A stretch of DNA of 64,000 bases, taken from positions 62,001 through 126,000 of the forward strand of contig CAYOEA010000001.1 of NCBI GenBank assembly GCA_964402995.1, given 5' to 3'. Source of the stretch: GCA-2686295 sp964402995. GTDB taxonomy: Archaea > Nanobdellota > Nanobdellia > Woesearchaeales > GCA-2686295. The notes under the pieces were generated by a model, which saw only the letters and a list, made by a program, of their open reading frames with translations, had not been told where the DNA came from and ran no database searches. The translations under genes and the position numbers were made by a program. Positions 9,250 to 17,662 of this stretch are shown here, piece by piece (within the stretch, counting starts at the first letter, position 1; each line of letters begins with the position of its first letter).

Positions 9250-9421
9250 ATTTTTAACGTAATTTCCCCACAAATCTTGTCGCTATGAAAGTTTTCACTA
9301 AAAGTTTTACTATTAGAAGGGTACACATATATTTAAAGGTTTAGAGAACTAGATACTGGATGATGAAAAATGAAAGAAATTATTCGAAAATAAGACTAAA
9401 TAAAAAAATAATTTAAAAAAT

Positions 9422-9724
9422 TTAATCTCGTTCAAGTAGAGTTAATATGAAAGTAGTATTTTCATTTGCTTTCAAGGAATGTCTTGCATCCTTCTCCATT
9501 CTAATAAAAACTCCTTCAGTCATAGGAATTGCTTTTCCTTCTAACATGAAAGTTCCATCGCCTTCAATAACATAAACAGTTGCTTCTTTTGTAGAAGTAT
9601 GCTCAGTCATATCAGTTCCTTTAGACATGCAAAATAAAGTTACGTTTATTCCGTTTTCTTTAGTAATTACTTTACTTAATATTCCTTGCTCAGGATAAGA
9701 TATTTCTTCTTTTAGATTTTTCAT
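9422..9724 (-). CDS. cupin-domain protein
   Basis: 100 residues from the ATG at 9724, chosen because GAGGT lies just upstream; a longer frame to 9751 lacks this. It is a single small beta-barrel cupin: motif 1 is seen in SKGTDMTEHTSTKEATVYVIEGDG and motif 2 in RMEKDARHSLKANEN. The motif-1 His, Glu and the motif-2 His are in place, so metal binding is likely. Small stand-alone cupins of this type act as sensors, isomerases or dioxygenases, and no specific reaction can be assigned. The hemerythrin gene lies upstream on the same strand, 103 bases away. Confidence 0.8.
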   Translation of the reverse strand: MKNLKEEISYPEQGILSKVITKENGINVTLFCMSKGTDMTEHTSTKEATVYVIEGDGTFMLEGKAIPMTEGVFIRMEKDARHSLKANENTTFILTLLERD

Positions 9725-9827
9725 TTTGACCTCGTTAAAATGATGCAACAAAAAGTAAAAACTTTTTGGGCTATCATTTTATTCTATTAAAATTACATGC
9801 TTAGAAATTCTTTCGAATTTCAAAGTT

Positions 9828-10337
9828 TTATTTTCTTTCCTCAAACTCTTTGATAATTACGACATATTTTTCATCAAGTTTTACTTTCTTAAATTTTGCA
9901 AGCATTTCTACTTGAGTTTCTTCGCTAATTACTTGCTCAGTCATTGGATATAGAATATTATCTTCCTTATGAATATGGTCTGTTAAAAGTGCAGCATAAC
10001 TACTTGCATTTTCAATTAAACTTTCTTTATCGCCTGATGTAATTGCAGTTTCCATTCCTTTAACAAACTCTCTACCCATATCATGTTCATGTAACATTTG
10101 ATCAACAGGATTGCAGTGCGCCTTTTCTGAAACACTAACAAATTCCTTGAATAGAATTTCTTCTTCTTTTGCATGATGAAATTTATCAGCATAATTTCTA
10201 ATAAAATCAATAGCTTTAGTGAAATATTCTGAATCAATTTCTTTTCCAGATTGTAGTGCTGTGCATTCTCGCTCAACACTTGCAATGACCTTTAGAATGT
10301 TTTCATGTTCTTTGTTTAATATTATTGTAGTTTCCAT
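9828..10337 (-). CDS. hemerythrin HHE cation-binding protein
   Basis: 169 residues, all alpha-helical. HHE-type metal ligands: an early His in LNKEHENILK, HHAKEEEILF, LHEHDMGREFV and TDHIHKEDNILYPM. Such proteins bind a di-iron centre and handle O2, NO or iron. GAGGT lies just before the ATG. An 18-base perfect palindrome (10363-10380) lies 26 bases upstream, between a TATA-like CTTTTTAAAA and the start. The same palindrome occurs before the Cys-rich peptide gene at 39150, so transcription is probably controlled by a dimeric regulator. Confidence 0.88.
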   Translation of the reverse strand: METTIILNKEHENILKVIASVERECTALQSGKEIDSEYFTKAIDFIRNYADKFHHAKEEEILFKEFVSVSEKAHCNPVDQMLHEHDMGREFVKGMETAITSGDKESLIENASSYAALLTDHIHKEDNILYPMTEQVISEETQVEMLAKFKKVKLDEKYVVIIKEFEERK

Positions 10338-10362
10338 ATTTTATAACCTCTAAGATAAGCAA

Positions 10363-10380
10363 TATTAACTATAGTTAATA
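10363..10380. promoter_or_regulatory. palindromic operator before hemerythrin gene
   Basis: TATTAACTATAGTTAATA is a perfect 18-base inverted repeat. It sits just downstream of the likely TATA element of the minus-strand hemerythrin promoter, where a bound dimer would block initiation. Its 14-base core recurs exactly at 39135-39148. Confidence 0.65.
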
Positions 10381-10434
10381 GTTGTTTTAAAAAGTTTGTT
10401 ATTTAACAATAAAATATTGAACAAAATCAATTGA

Positions 10435-10530
10435 GAAATGAATTAAGAAATAAATTAAGAAATAAATTAAGAAATAAATTAAGAAATGAATTAAGAAATA
10501 AATTAAGAAATGAATTAAGAAATAAATAAA
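10435..10530. repeat. 12-bp tandem repeat, seven copies plus one degenerate
   Basis: The unit GAAATRAATTAA is repeated seven times without interruption from 10435 to 10518, with position six alternating between G and A, followed by a degraded copy (GAAATAAATAAA) to 10530. It fills the intergenic region upstream of the selenouridine synthase gene. It is non-coding, since every frame contains closely spaced stops. Copy number is probably unstable by slippage. It ends about 55 bases before the downstream start, so an effect on that promoter is possible. Confidence 0.85.
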
Positions 10531-10584
10531 TAAATTAATAATATTTACCAACATTATTAAACAAATACCAGTTCTAATAGTACA

Positions 10585-11595
10585 ATGGTTAAGAAACTTA
10601 CAGCAAAAGAAGCATTAGAAATGAAAGATGCAGTCTTTATAGATACAAGATCGCCAAAAGAGTTTGCAGAAGATAACATACCACACTCCATAAGTTCACC
10701 AATATTTACAAATGAAGAAAGAAAAGTAATTGGAACATTATACAGAAAAGATCAAGACCAAGCTTATGATTTGGGTTTGGGAATCTATCAAACAAAAGTT
10801 GAAGATTTCATTAAAAAATATAAAGAATTTGATTCTTCAAAACCTATAATTGTATACTGCTGGAGAGGCGGACTTCGCTCTGAAACAATAACTAAACTAA
10901 TTGAAAGCTTAGGACATGAAGTATATCAATTAGAAGGCGGATACAAAGCATTTAGAGAAATTATAAGAGATGAACTGAAAGAATATAGACCTCCATTTAA
11001 ACTAATGGTATTACAAGGACTTGCGGGTTGTGGGAAAACAGATTTAATCAAGAAAATTAAACCTTCAATAGATTTAGAAGGACTTGCAGCACATAGAAGT
11101 TCGCTATTTGGCGCATTAGGATTAAAACCCCAAACACAAAAAATGTTTGAAAGCAGACTTTGGGAACAACTACAAGAATTAAAGAACGAGAAAATTGTTT
11201 TTATTGAAGGCGAAGCAAAAAAGATAGGAAATATATGCGTGCCAAAATATTTATTTGAAGCAATGGAAAAAGCAGACACAATTAATATTCAAACATCTCT
11301 GCAAAATAGAGTTAAAAGAATTGTTCGAGACTACTTCACACATGAAGAAGATGCGCAAATAAAAGAAATTATAATAAAACTTAAAGTCCAATTAAGCAAT
11401 AAAGCAGTAGAAGAATTATGCGCATTTGTAGATGCAAAGAATTATGAACCAGTAGCAGAACACCTACTAGTAAATTATTATGATGAAAGATATGATCATG
11501 CAAATAAAGACTTGAAATATGCAGGTGAAATAAATAATGATTCTGTAGATTTAGCAGTAAAAGAATTTGAAAAACTTAAAATTAAATTTAACTAA
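10585..11595 (+). CDS. mnmH: tRNA 2-selenouridine synthase (rhodanese plus P-loop fusion)
   Basis: 336 residues. It replaces sulfur by selenium in 2-thiouridine at tRNA position 34, with selenophosphate as donor. An N-terminal rhodanese domain (about 1-125) has the catalytic Cys at residue 92 in YCWRGGLRSE and the family phrase DTRSPKEFAEDNIPHS. A P-loop (GLAGCGKTDLI, about residues 144-154) begins the C-terminal domain. Length fits the bacterial single-chain enzyme. In Methanococcales the two domains are separate proteins, so the fused form here is notable. The 3' end overlaps the next, convergent gene by four bases. Confidence 0.92.
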   Translation: MVKKLTAKEALEMKDAVFIDTRSPKEFAEDNIPHSISSPIFTNEERKVIGTLYRKDQDQAYDLGLGIYQTKVEDFIKKYKEFDSSKPIIVYCWRGGLRSETITKLIESLGHEVYQLEGGYKAFREIIRDELKEYRPPFKLMVLQGLAGCGKTDLIKKIKPSIDLEGLAAHRSSLFGALGLKPQTQKMFESRLWEQLQELKNEKIVFIEGEAKKIGNICVPKYLFEAMEKADTINIQTSLQNRVKRIVRDYFTHEEDAQIKEIIIKLKVQLSNKAVEELCAFVDAKNYEPVAEHLLVNYYDERYDHANKDLKYAGEINNDSVDLAVKEFEKLKIKFN

Positions 11596-12560
11596 ATAAT
11601 ATCTAGTTTGAGTAATTCTTCATGAAGTTTTTGAGCAATTATTTTATGTCCTAAATCGTTAGGGTGATGATCCACCGGATTACAATATTCTGCTTTACCA
11701 GTATCTAAGTCAAATCCTAGAAAATCATCACTAATATCAACTAAACTTATATTATGCTCTTTTGAAAAATCTTCAATAAAATGTCTTGCATATTGATTTT
11801 CATAATTATCATAAGTTCTAACACCATTAATTTCTTTTTCTAAGGGAACATATAACAATATAAGTTTTGAGTTTCTACTATCGACAATGTCAACTATTTT
11901 ATTCAAATAATTATAAACGATAGGTGAAGTATGTGCAAAACAATTATCGTTCAAAGAGTATCCAAAACAAGGATTATTACTTACAAAAAAGGAATAAATT
12001 ACTTTGAAAATATTTGAAGAGATAAAATTATCAACTAAAACTTTTGAACTATGATCATAATTAGCATTAACAATTCTAATCATATTACCACTTTGATTAA
12101 CAAATATATCTGAATTAATAAAATCATTATAAAAGAACTGCAAGATTACAATATCAGGATCGGAAGTTGTTTTCTCTAAAACTGCATATTCTTGAAAAGT
12201 ATTGTAACCAGACACAGCTAAATTAAAAAACCTAGTTTGAGAAAGATTAGACATGCGATTCAATTTATTAACATAAGAATTATTAACACAAAAACCAGCA
12301 GTTACAGAATCGCCTAAAACAAAAATGTTTGTTTTAAATGTTTTATTGCTGTTAATCCTTAATAAATTATTATTGACAAGACCTAAGTCATCATCAAAAT
12401 GAAAATATTCGCTTCCAAAATTATAAGTTGTTTCCTTAAAATAATTATCATAAGATATAACATTTGATTTCTCAAGAATTGAAAAAAACAATTCAAGAAT
12501 TACAAAAAAAAGAATAACTATTGCAAATAATAAAATAATTTTCTTATAAATATTCTTCAT
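11592..12560 (-). CDS. SGNH/GDSL-type hydrolase, membrane-anchored (paralogue 2 of 4)
   Basis: 322 residues with an N-terminal membrane helix (about 7-28). Block I is VLGDSVTAGFC, block II NLAVSGYNTFQEYAVLE, block III FFYNDF and block V VDHHPNDLGHKIIAQ; Ser, Gly, Asn, Asp and His are all present. The phrase GYNxxQE after block II is shared with the paralogues at 23528 and (as GYGSIQE) at 32137, which argues for one subfamily. The enzyme should face outside the cell and remove or transfer acyl groups from an envelope component. The gene is convergent with mnmH, overlapping it by four bases. Confidence 0.88.
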   Translation of the reverse strand: MKNIYKKIILLFAIVILFFVILELFFSILEKSNVISYDNYFKETTYNFGSEYFHFDDDLGLVNNNLLRINSNKTFKTNIFVLGDSVTAGFCVNNSYVNKLNRMSNLSQTRFFNLAVSGYNTFQEYAVLEKTTSDPDIVILQFFYNDFINSDIFVNQSGNMIRIVNANYDHSSKVLVDNFISSNIFKVIYSFFVSNNPCFGYSLNDNCFAHTSPIVYNYLNKIVDIVDSRNSKLILLYVPLEKEINGVRTYDNYENQYARHFIEDFSKEHNISLVDISDDFLGFDLDTGKAEYCNPVDHHPNDLGHKIIAQKLHEELLKLDII

Positions 12561-12628
12561 CTAGATTTAAACACTCAGTTATAGTTATATAATTTATGAT
12601 TTAAAGTCTAAAAAAATAGAATGAATTC

Positions 12629-12754
12629 TTAGAATAAAAGATTGTAAACAAGAGTAGTTATTGGATCAACACCAGCACCATGAACTAAAATTCCACCTAA
12701 TGCACCTGTAATCGTGATTCCAACTAAACCTACAAAAGTAAGTAAATATATTAA
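12629..12754 (-). pseudogene. remnant of a membrane-protein gene (C-terminal part)
   Basis: An open frame of 41 codons on the minus strand has no ATG, GTG or TTG in a usable place and is closed upstream by TAG at 12755-12757. The predicted peptide ends in VGLVGITITGALGGILVHGA and then GVDPITTLVYNLLF. It reads like the last transmembrane helix and tail of an integral membrane protein (Gly-rich helix, then HGAGVDP). The DUF2231-like families have similar endings, but this is only a resemblance. It is most simply a decayed gene. Confidence 0.45.
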
Positions 12755-12777
12755 CTAATCAAATTATGAAAATATTT

Positions 12778-13545
12778 CTAAGAATGTTTTAAAATATAAT
12801 AATATAATCTTCTAGGAATTAACCAGTCAATTAATTTTAAGAACCTATTTTTCCAACCAGGAACACAAATAACAATGGATTTATGTTCTAAATCAAATAA
12901 TGACTTTCTAACAACATCCACTGGAGACATCCATGAAGCAATACTTTGATTCTTAGCCAGTTCTTTTGTTTGAGTATTAGCAAAAAAATTCGTTTTAGTA
13001 AAACCCGGACATAAAACTTGAACTCTTAAACCCTTTTCAGACAATTCTAAATGTAAACTTTCAGAAAAACTTATTAGAAATGACTTAGAAGCAGAATAAA
13101 TAACACTATTCTTCAAAGGAAAGAAACCTGCAAGACTTGCAACATTTATCAAATAAGATTTCTTTTGTTTTAAAATTAAAGGCAGAATTTCTCTTGTTAA
13201 ATCAACAGTTGCAGTAATATGTAAATTAATCATATTTTCCCAAGATTCTTTTTCATTAAGAAATAAATTCCCAACACCAAAACCTGCATTGTTTACTAAC
13301 ATATCAATTCGAGATTCTTTCTTAAGCTTAGTTATCAGCATTTCTCTATCATGAGAAATTGTCAAATCTGCAACAATAGTTTTTACTTTAATAGAATAAT
13401 TTTTTTCAAGCTCTTTTTGCATTAATAATAATTTAGTAGTATTTCTACCAGTCAAAATTAAATTCCACTTCTTTTCAGCTAATTGTTTTGCAAACTCAGA
13501 GCCAATACCACCAGTAGCGCCAGTTATAATCGCAGTTCTAACCAT
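12778..13545 (-). CDS. short-chain dehydrogenase/reductase (SDR)
   Basis: 255 residues. Classical SDR features: the nucleotide-binding TGATGGIGSEFA near the N-terminus, DLT for the adenine ring, NNAGFG, catalytic Ser in INVASLAGF, catalytic YSASK, and the PGFTKTNFF segment. An Arg after beta-2 (TGRNTTK) suggests NADPH preference. The C-terminus carries a hydrophobic and aromatic stretch (KLIDWLIPRRLYYYILK) that may associate with the membrane, as in DltE/YqjQ-like SDRs. The substrate is unknown. The gene is monocistronic. Confidence 0.9.
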   Translation of the reverse strand: MVRTAIITGATGGIGSEFAKQLAEKKWNLILTGRNTTKLLLMQKELEKNYSIKVKTIVADLTISHDREMLITKLKKESRIDMLVNNAGFGVGNLFLNEKESWENMINLHITATVDLTREILPLILKQKKSYLINVASLAGFFPLKNSVIYSASKSFLISFSESLHLELSEKGLRVQVLCPGFTKTNFFANTQTKELAKNQSIASWMSPVDVVRKSLFDLEHKSIVICVPGWKNRFLKLIDWLIPRRLYYYILKHS

Positions 13546-13598
13546 AAATAATGAAATAAGCTAGAAGTATTTATAATTTATCTAAAAAAACCGATTTA

Positions 13599-14582
13599 TC
13601 AATCTTGTCTTAGAACATGACAAGTTCGTCCAGGGTTGTCATCATAATAATTCTGATGATATTCTTCTGCTGGGTAAAAATTTGTAAAAGAAACAATTTC
13701 TGTAACTGCAGAATTTCTAAAAATTTCTTTAGCATCAAAAGCATTTTTACTATCTTCTGCGATTGTTTTTTGTTTTGAATTCATATAAAAAATTGCAGAT
13801 CTGTATTGAGAACCAATATCTGCACCTTGTCTGTTTAATTGTGTTGGATCATGAAGTCTCCAAAAAATATCGAGTATTTCTTCATAAGAAATAGTTTTTG
13901 GATCAAATGCAACTCTAACAGCTTCAGCATGACCAGTTGTGCCAGAACTTACTTGAGCATAACTTGGATTTGCAACTGAGCCTCCAGCATAACCAGAACT
14001 TGCACTAATAACACCAGGAACTTCTTCGAGTAATTTTTCAACACCCCAAAAACATCCACCAGCAAGAACTGCTTCTTCATAAGGAAATAATGCTTTGTAA
14101 ACACCATAACCAGTAGTTTCTAATTCTTCATAAGGAATAAACTTCATCGCTGCAGAATTTATACAGAACCGGTCACCACCATCTGGACCATCATCAAAAA
14201 CATGACCTAAATGACTTTCATCAGTTCTAACCTCAGTTCTAGCAATTCCTAAAAATTTATCTTCAACCATATCAATCTTTGAAGTATCAATAGGTTTAGT
14301 AAAGCTTGGCCAACCAGTTCCCGAATCATATTTATCAAGACTTGAGAATAAAGCTTCACCAGTATTTACATCGACATAAATACCATCTCGTTTTTCATCC
14401 CAATAAGCATTATTGAAAGCTTCTTCTGTTCCACCTTCTTTAGTGACGTAATAAGACATAGAACTTTTCTCCTTTAAAGATACATCATCAGATTCGGATT
14501 CATCATCAGCATTATCAACTGGAGTTGAACAAGCAGATAAAACTATGAATGATGCAATAATCATAATTAATAGAAGTTTCAT
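13599..14582 (-). CDS. lipoprotein MsrB-MsrA methionine sulfoxide reductase fusion
   Basis: 327 residues. A lipoprotein signal with lipobox LSAC (Cys at about residue 18) places the enzyme outside the cell. The MsrB domain comes first (about 40-160: GWPSFTKP, HLGHVFDDGP, catalytic Cys in RFCINSAAMKF), then MsrA (about 175-327: GGCFWGVEKL with the catalytic Cys, GYAGG, and NPGRTCHVL). The zinc CxxC pairs of many MsrB proteins are missing (GIYVDVNTGEALF). It reduces both R- and S-methionine sulfoxide, repairing oxidised surface proteins. The order B-A is the less common one. The electron donor is not encoded nearby. Confidence 0.93.
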   Translation of the reverse strand: MKLLLIMIIASFIVLSACSTPVDNADDESESDDVSLKEKSSMSYYVTKEGGTEEAFNNAYWDEKRDGIYVDVNTGEALFSSLDKYDSGTGWPSFTKPIDTSKIDMVEDKFLGIARTEVRTDESHLGHVFDDGPDGGDRFCINSAAMKFIPYEELETTGYGVYKALFPYEEAVLAGGCFWGVEKLLEEVPGVISASSGYAGGSVANPSYAQVSSGTTGHAEAVRVAFDPKTISYEEILDIFWRLHDPTQLNRQGADIGSQYRSAIFYMNSKQKTIAEDSKNAFDAKEIFRNSAVTEIVSFTNFYPAEEYHQNYYDDNPGRTCHVLRQD

Positions 14583-14751
14583 ATTAATAAGATAGAAAGA
14601 TAATTTAAAAAGGTATCATTTAACTGTTAAAACTATATCTAACTAAAACTAATTATAAGAAATTAAAAAAGTAAAATGCACAACAGCGAAACTGATGGCG
14701 CATTCTAAACAAAGTTTTGAACAAAAGAATAATTAAAATAAAAAAGTATTT

Positions 14752-15000
14752 CTAAGCTCCTAAGAACTTTAATGTTTCTAAGACTAAGAATAAAGGCCAA
14801 ATTAAAGCTTTTAAAACTCCTAGAACACCCATCCAAAAACCAGTTGAGATTGATACATAGTAGATTGCAGCTCCAATAACTCCTAATCCATAAACACAAC
14901 CATGATTATGATGAAAACCTATTTTTGGTTTACAACATGATGTAGATTCAACTTTCTTTGTAACTTTTGCTTTTGTAACTTTTTTAGTTTTAGCTAGCAT
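14752..15000 (-). CDS. small membrane protein with Lys-rich N-terminus and Cys/His cluster
   Basis: 82 residues. A Lys-rich start is followed by SCCKPKIGFHHNHGCVYGLG, then two hydrophobic segments with the pattern GAAIYYVSISTGFWMGVLG and a final hydrophobic stretch ending LKFLGA. I have the impression that short proteins with this Cys/His then GLGxIGAxxYYxSxxxGFWMG pattern recur in CPR and DPANN genomes, always uncharacterised. The Cys/His cluster might bind metal. Confidence 0.7.
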   Translation of the reverse strand: MLAKTKKVTKAKVTKKVESTSCCKPKIGFHHNHGCVYGLGVIGAAIYYVSISTGFWMGVLGVLKALIWPLFLVLETLKFLGA

Positions 15001-15116
15001 AATATATCACCTAAAGACAAATATGAGATCATAATTATATAATTCTTTCTATATATTTGCAACATATTGCAACTTATCTAGAAATTTATTTAAAGGATAA
15101 GGCAGTATTAGTTAAT

Positions 15117-15452
15117 ATGAAATTATACCATAACCCAAGATGTTCAAAATCAAGACAAGCATTAAAACTCTTAGAAGGAAAAGAATTTGAGATTGTAGAA
15201 TACTTAAAAAAAGTTCCAAGTATGAAAGAATTAAATGAAATATGCATACTATGTGGAATAAAACCAACAGAACTTCTAAGAAAAAAAGAAGATAAGTATA
15301 AAGAATTAGTTAAAAGATATGGCGAACCAAATAATAAAAAAGCATTAGAATGGATGAGTGCTCAACCAAAACTAATTGAAAGACCTATTTTAATAAATGG
15401 CGATAAAGGAATTGTTGGAAGACCACCAGAAAAAATTTTAGAAATTATTTAG
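15117..15452 (+). CDS. ArsC-family (YfgD-like) thioredoxin-fold reductase
   Basis: 111 residues from the ATG at 15117; an earlier ATG at 15057 would add 20 residues that do not fit the family. The catalytic Cys is in YHNPRCSKSRQALKLL, the typical start of the ArsC/YfgD branch. The downstream conserved phrases are present (KKEDKYKEL, ERPILINGDKGIVGRPPE). It is a glutathione- or glutaredoxin-linked arsenate reductase or a related redox protein. YfgD-type members are not proven arsenate reductases, and no ars genes are nearby. Confidence 0.88.
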   Translation: MKLYHNPRCSKSRQALKLLEGKEFEIVEYLKKVPSMKELNEICILCGIKPTELLRKKEDKYKELVKRYGEPNNKKALEWMSAQPKLIERPILINGDKGIVGRPPEKILEII

Positions 15453-15495
15453 ATAAGAAAATAAAAAGAAAAGGGAAAAAGATAAAAAAATAATA

Positions 15496-16845
15496 ATGAA
15501 AAAAATAATATTAGTTTACGTGCCATTTTGCACTCCTGCAAGTCCACCATTTTCTTTAACAAGTATGTACTCGTTTCTAAAAGCGAACTATAAAGGAAAA
15601 GTATCAGTTTTAGACTTAAACTTAGAATTTCATAAACAAAAATTTCCAAAATATCAAGAGTTTTTTCAAAGCAAAAATAACCAGGATAATTATGAAACTA
15701 TTTCAAATGAATATTTTAAAGAAAGTTCGAAAATATATTCTGAAAATAATTTTGCTGTTGTAAAAGGCAATAATCCTGAATTATTTGATGAATTAATTAA
15801 ACAAATACTAGATAAAAAGCCAGATTACGTCGCATTTAGCTTAGTTTACTCTAGCCAGGCATTTTATGCACTTGCAATGCTAAAAGCTTTGAAAGGTAAA
15901 GTAAAGACCGTCATAGGGGGTCCAGCAATCAATGAAAAGCTAAGTCTTGTTGCAGATAAAACTTTGAACGATGAAATTGAATTATTAAACTATATTTCAG
16001 AAACAAAAATTGCAAAAGAAGATTTAGATTTTACTTACACAACAAAATTTGATATTTACAAATTAAAAGAATATTTCACACCAAAAATTGTAATTCCAAT
16101 AAAAACATCTAATAGTTGTTACTACAAACAATGCGTTTTTTGCACCCATCATAATAAGAGCAAGTTTATAGAATATCCATTAGAAATAATTAAGAAAAAT
16201 ATAATTGCATCAAAACAAAAACACTTCTTCTTAATTGATGATATGATATCAGTAAAAAGACTAATCGAATTTTCCGATGCAGTAAAAGGTTTAAAGATTA
16301 AATGGGCTTGTCAATTAAGACCAACAAAAGATTACACATTTGAAGTTTTAGAAAAGTTAAAGTCAGCAGGACTTGAAATGGTAATATGGGGCGTGGAATC
16401 TGCAAATCAAAGAATACTAAATCTAATGAAGAAAGGAACAAATATTTTGGATTTGAAAGTGGTTTTAGAAAATTCCCATAAAATTGGAATTAAGAATGTA
16501 ACTTACATAATGTTTGGATTTCCAAGCGAAACAAAAGAAGAACTACTTGAAACAATAAAATTCTTAGAAGAAAATACTGAGAATATAGATTTAATTTCAA
16601 CAAGCATATTTGGATTACAAAGCGGAACTTCCATGTATGAAAACCCAGCAGACTTTGGAATAACAAAAATCAATAAAGAAGAAAGAACAATCTTAGAACC
16701 AAAAATACAGTATGAAGTTGAAAGCGGACTTACAAAAAAAGAAGTTACAAAGATAAGAAACAATTATAAAAAGACTCTTGATAAGATTAATAAGTATCCA
16801 AAAGGTATGAATTATTTTAGAGAACACATGCTAAATCTATATTAA
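15496..16845 (+). CDS. B12-binding-type radical SAM protein with CX4CX2C cluster motif
   Basis: 449 residues. The N-terminal part (about 1-190) has the shape of a cobalamin-binding-like domain (VYVPFCTPASPPFSL, VIGGPAINEK), without an obvious DxHxxG. The radical SAM core carries CYYKQCVFC (residues about 208-216), a CX4CX2C spacing instead of the usual CX3CX2C, followed by the GVESANQRIL and MFGFPSETKEE motifs typical of Elp3/MiaB-like enzymes. This variant spacing is known from some B12-type enzymes acting on peptides. The substrate is unknown. It stands 43 bases after the ArsC-like gene. Confidence 0.85.
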   Translation: MKKIILVYVPFCTPASPPFSLTSMYSFLKANYKGKVSVLDLNLEFHKQKFPKYQEFFQSKNNQDNYETISNEYFKESSKIYSENNFAVVKGNNPELFDELIKQILDKKPDYVAFSLVYSSQAFYALAMLKALKGKVKTVIGGPAINEKLSLVADKTLNDEIELLNYISETKIAKEDLDFTYTTKFDIYKLKEYFTPKIVIPIKTSNSCYYKQCVFCTHHNKSKFIEYPLEIIKKNIIASKQKHFFLIDDMISVKRLIEFSDAVKGLKIKWACQLRPTKDYTFEVLEKLKSAGLEMVIWGVESANQRILNLMKKGTNILDLKVVLENSHKIGIKNVTYIMFGFPSETKEELLETIKFLEENTENIDLISTSIFGLQSGTSMYENPADFGITKINKEERTILEPKIQYEVESGLTKKEVTKIRNNYKKTLDKINKYPKGMNYFREHMLNLY

Positions 16846-16860
16846 TTAGAATTCTAATAA

Positions 16861-17610
16861 TTATTTAATAAGGCCAATTTGCCAATCACGAAGAATTGTT
16901 CTAGACATTTTATCAATATTAGGTTCCCTTCCTTGTTTGAAAGCACTTTTTTTTATTGCAATTATTTCAATAGTTTCTTCAAAATCATCAGATACAGGAA
17001 CATCATAATGTTTTTCAATTTTACCAGGGAACTCAGCCATAAGTCTCATAACAGATAAATCAGGTTCTTTAATCTTAGTATGATCAATAGAACCAATCAT
17101 AGATTGTTTTCCAATATCTTTTTCATTATGAGGAATGACTCCAGGAGTGTCTAAGAACATAATCATATTATCGCCACGAACCTTTTGAACACCAGTAGTA
17201 TAACCACTCATAGAACTTGTAGGTGCTGCAGACTTGCCACTCATAGCGTTAATTAAAGAAGATTTACCAACATTCGGATAACCAATAACACCAACTTGAA
17301 TAGGTCTGTGCAATATTTTATTACGTTCAGAAACAATCATAATTCTGTTTCTAAGCAAAGTTGTTCCATAATGTTTAGTGGAAGACACAAACACACAAGG
17401 TCTAAGATGTTTTTTGAATTTCTCGACCTCATCCTTATCTTCAACTAAATCTGCTTTAGTAATAACATAAATTAAAGGTTTTTTTAAATCTCGAATTTTT
17501 TCTTCGATTTTCGCATTTCTAGTCTCTTGAACTAGTCTTGCATCTAAGAGCATAAGAAGTACATCTGCTTCCTTAATTACCTTATTTACAATAGTCCAAA
17601 AGTTTCCCAT
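16861..17610 (-). CDS. circularly permuted GTPase, YlqF/RbgA family
   Basis: 249 residues from the ATG at 17610 (a TTG two codons earlier is possible). GTPase motifs appear in permuted order: G4 as ITKADLV and G5 as SSTK first, then G1 GYPNVGKSSLIN, G2 Thr in GYTTG and G3 DTPGV. That order defines the YlqF/RbgA/YjeQ group, whose members help assemble the large ribosomal subunit. The C-terminal region is short, as in archaeal members. The Tex gene lies 52 bases upstream on the same strand. Confidence 0.9.
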   Translation of the reverse strand: MGNFWTIVNKVIKEADVLLMLLDARLVQETRNAKIEEKIRDLKKPLIYVITKADLVEDKDEVEKFKKHLRPCVFVSSTKHYGTTLLRNRIMIVSERNKILHRPIQVGVIGYPNVGKSSLINAMSGKSAAPTSSMSGYTTGVQKVRGDNMIMFLDTPGVIPHNEKDIGKQSMIGSIDHTKIKEPDLSVMRLMAEFPGKIEKHYDVPVSDDFEETIEIIAIKKSAFKQGREPNIDKMSRTILRDWQIGLIK

Positions 17611-17662
17611 AGACAAGAAGAATACTAAATGATATAAAAATATGATGAAATATGTGGCGGAA

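Noticed and set aside
9360..9419. 18-codon frame with a leaderless-type TATA box before it
   Set aside because: It is Lys/Asn-rich as any AT-rich random frame would be. The TATA motif is symmetric and is explained by the minus-strand kinase gene.
10435..10530. 12-bp repeats as replication-origin iterons
   Set aside because: The units are A/T-only apart from G at two positions and show no GC-containing origin box. No cdc6/orc1 gene lies nearby.
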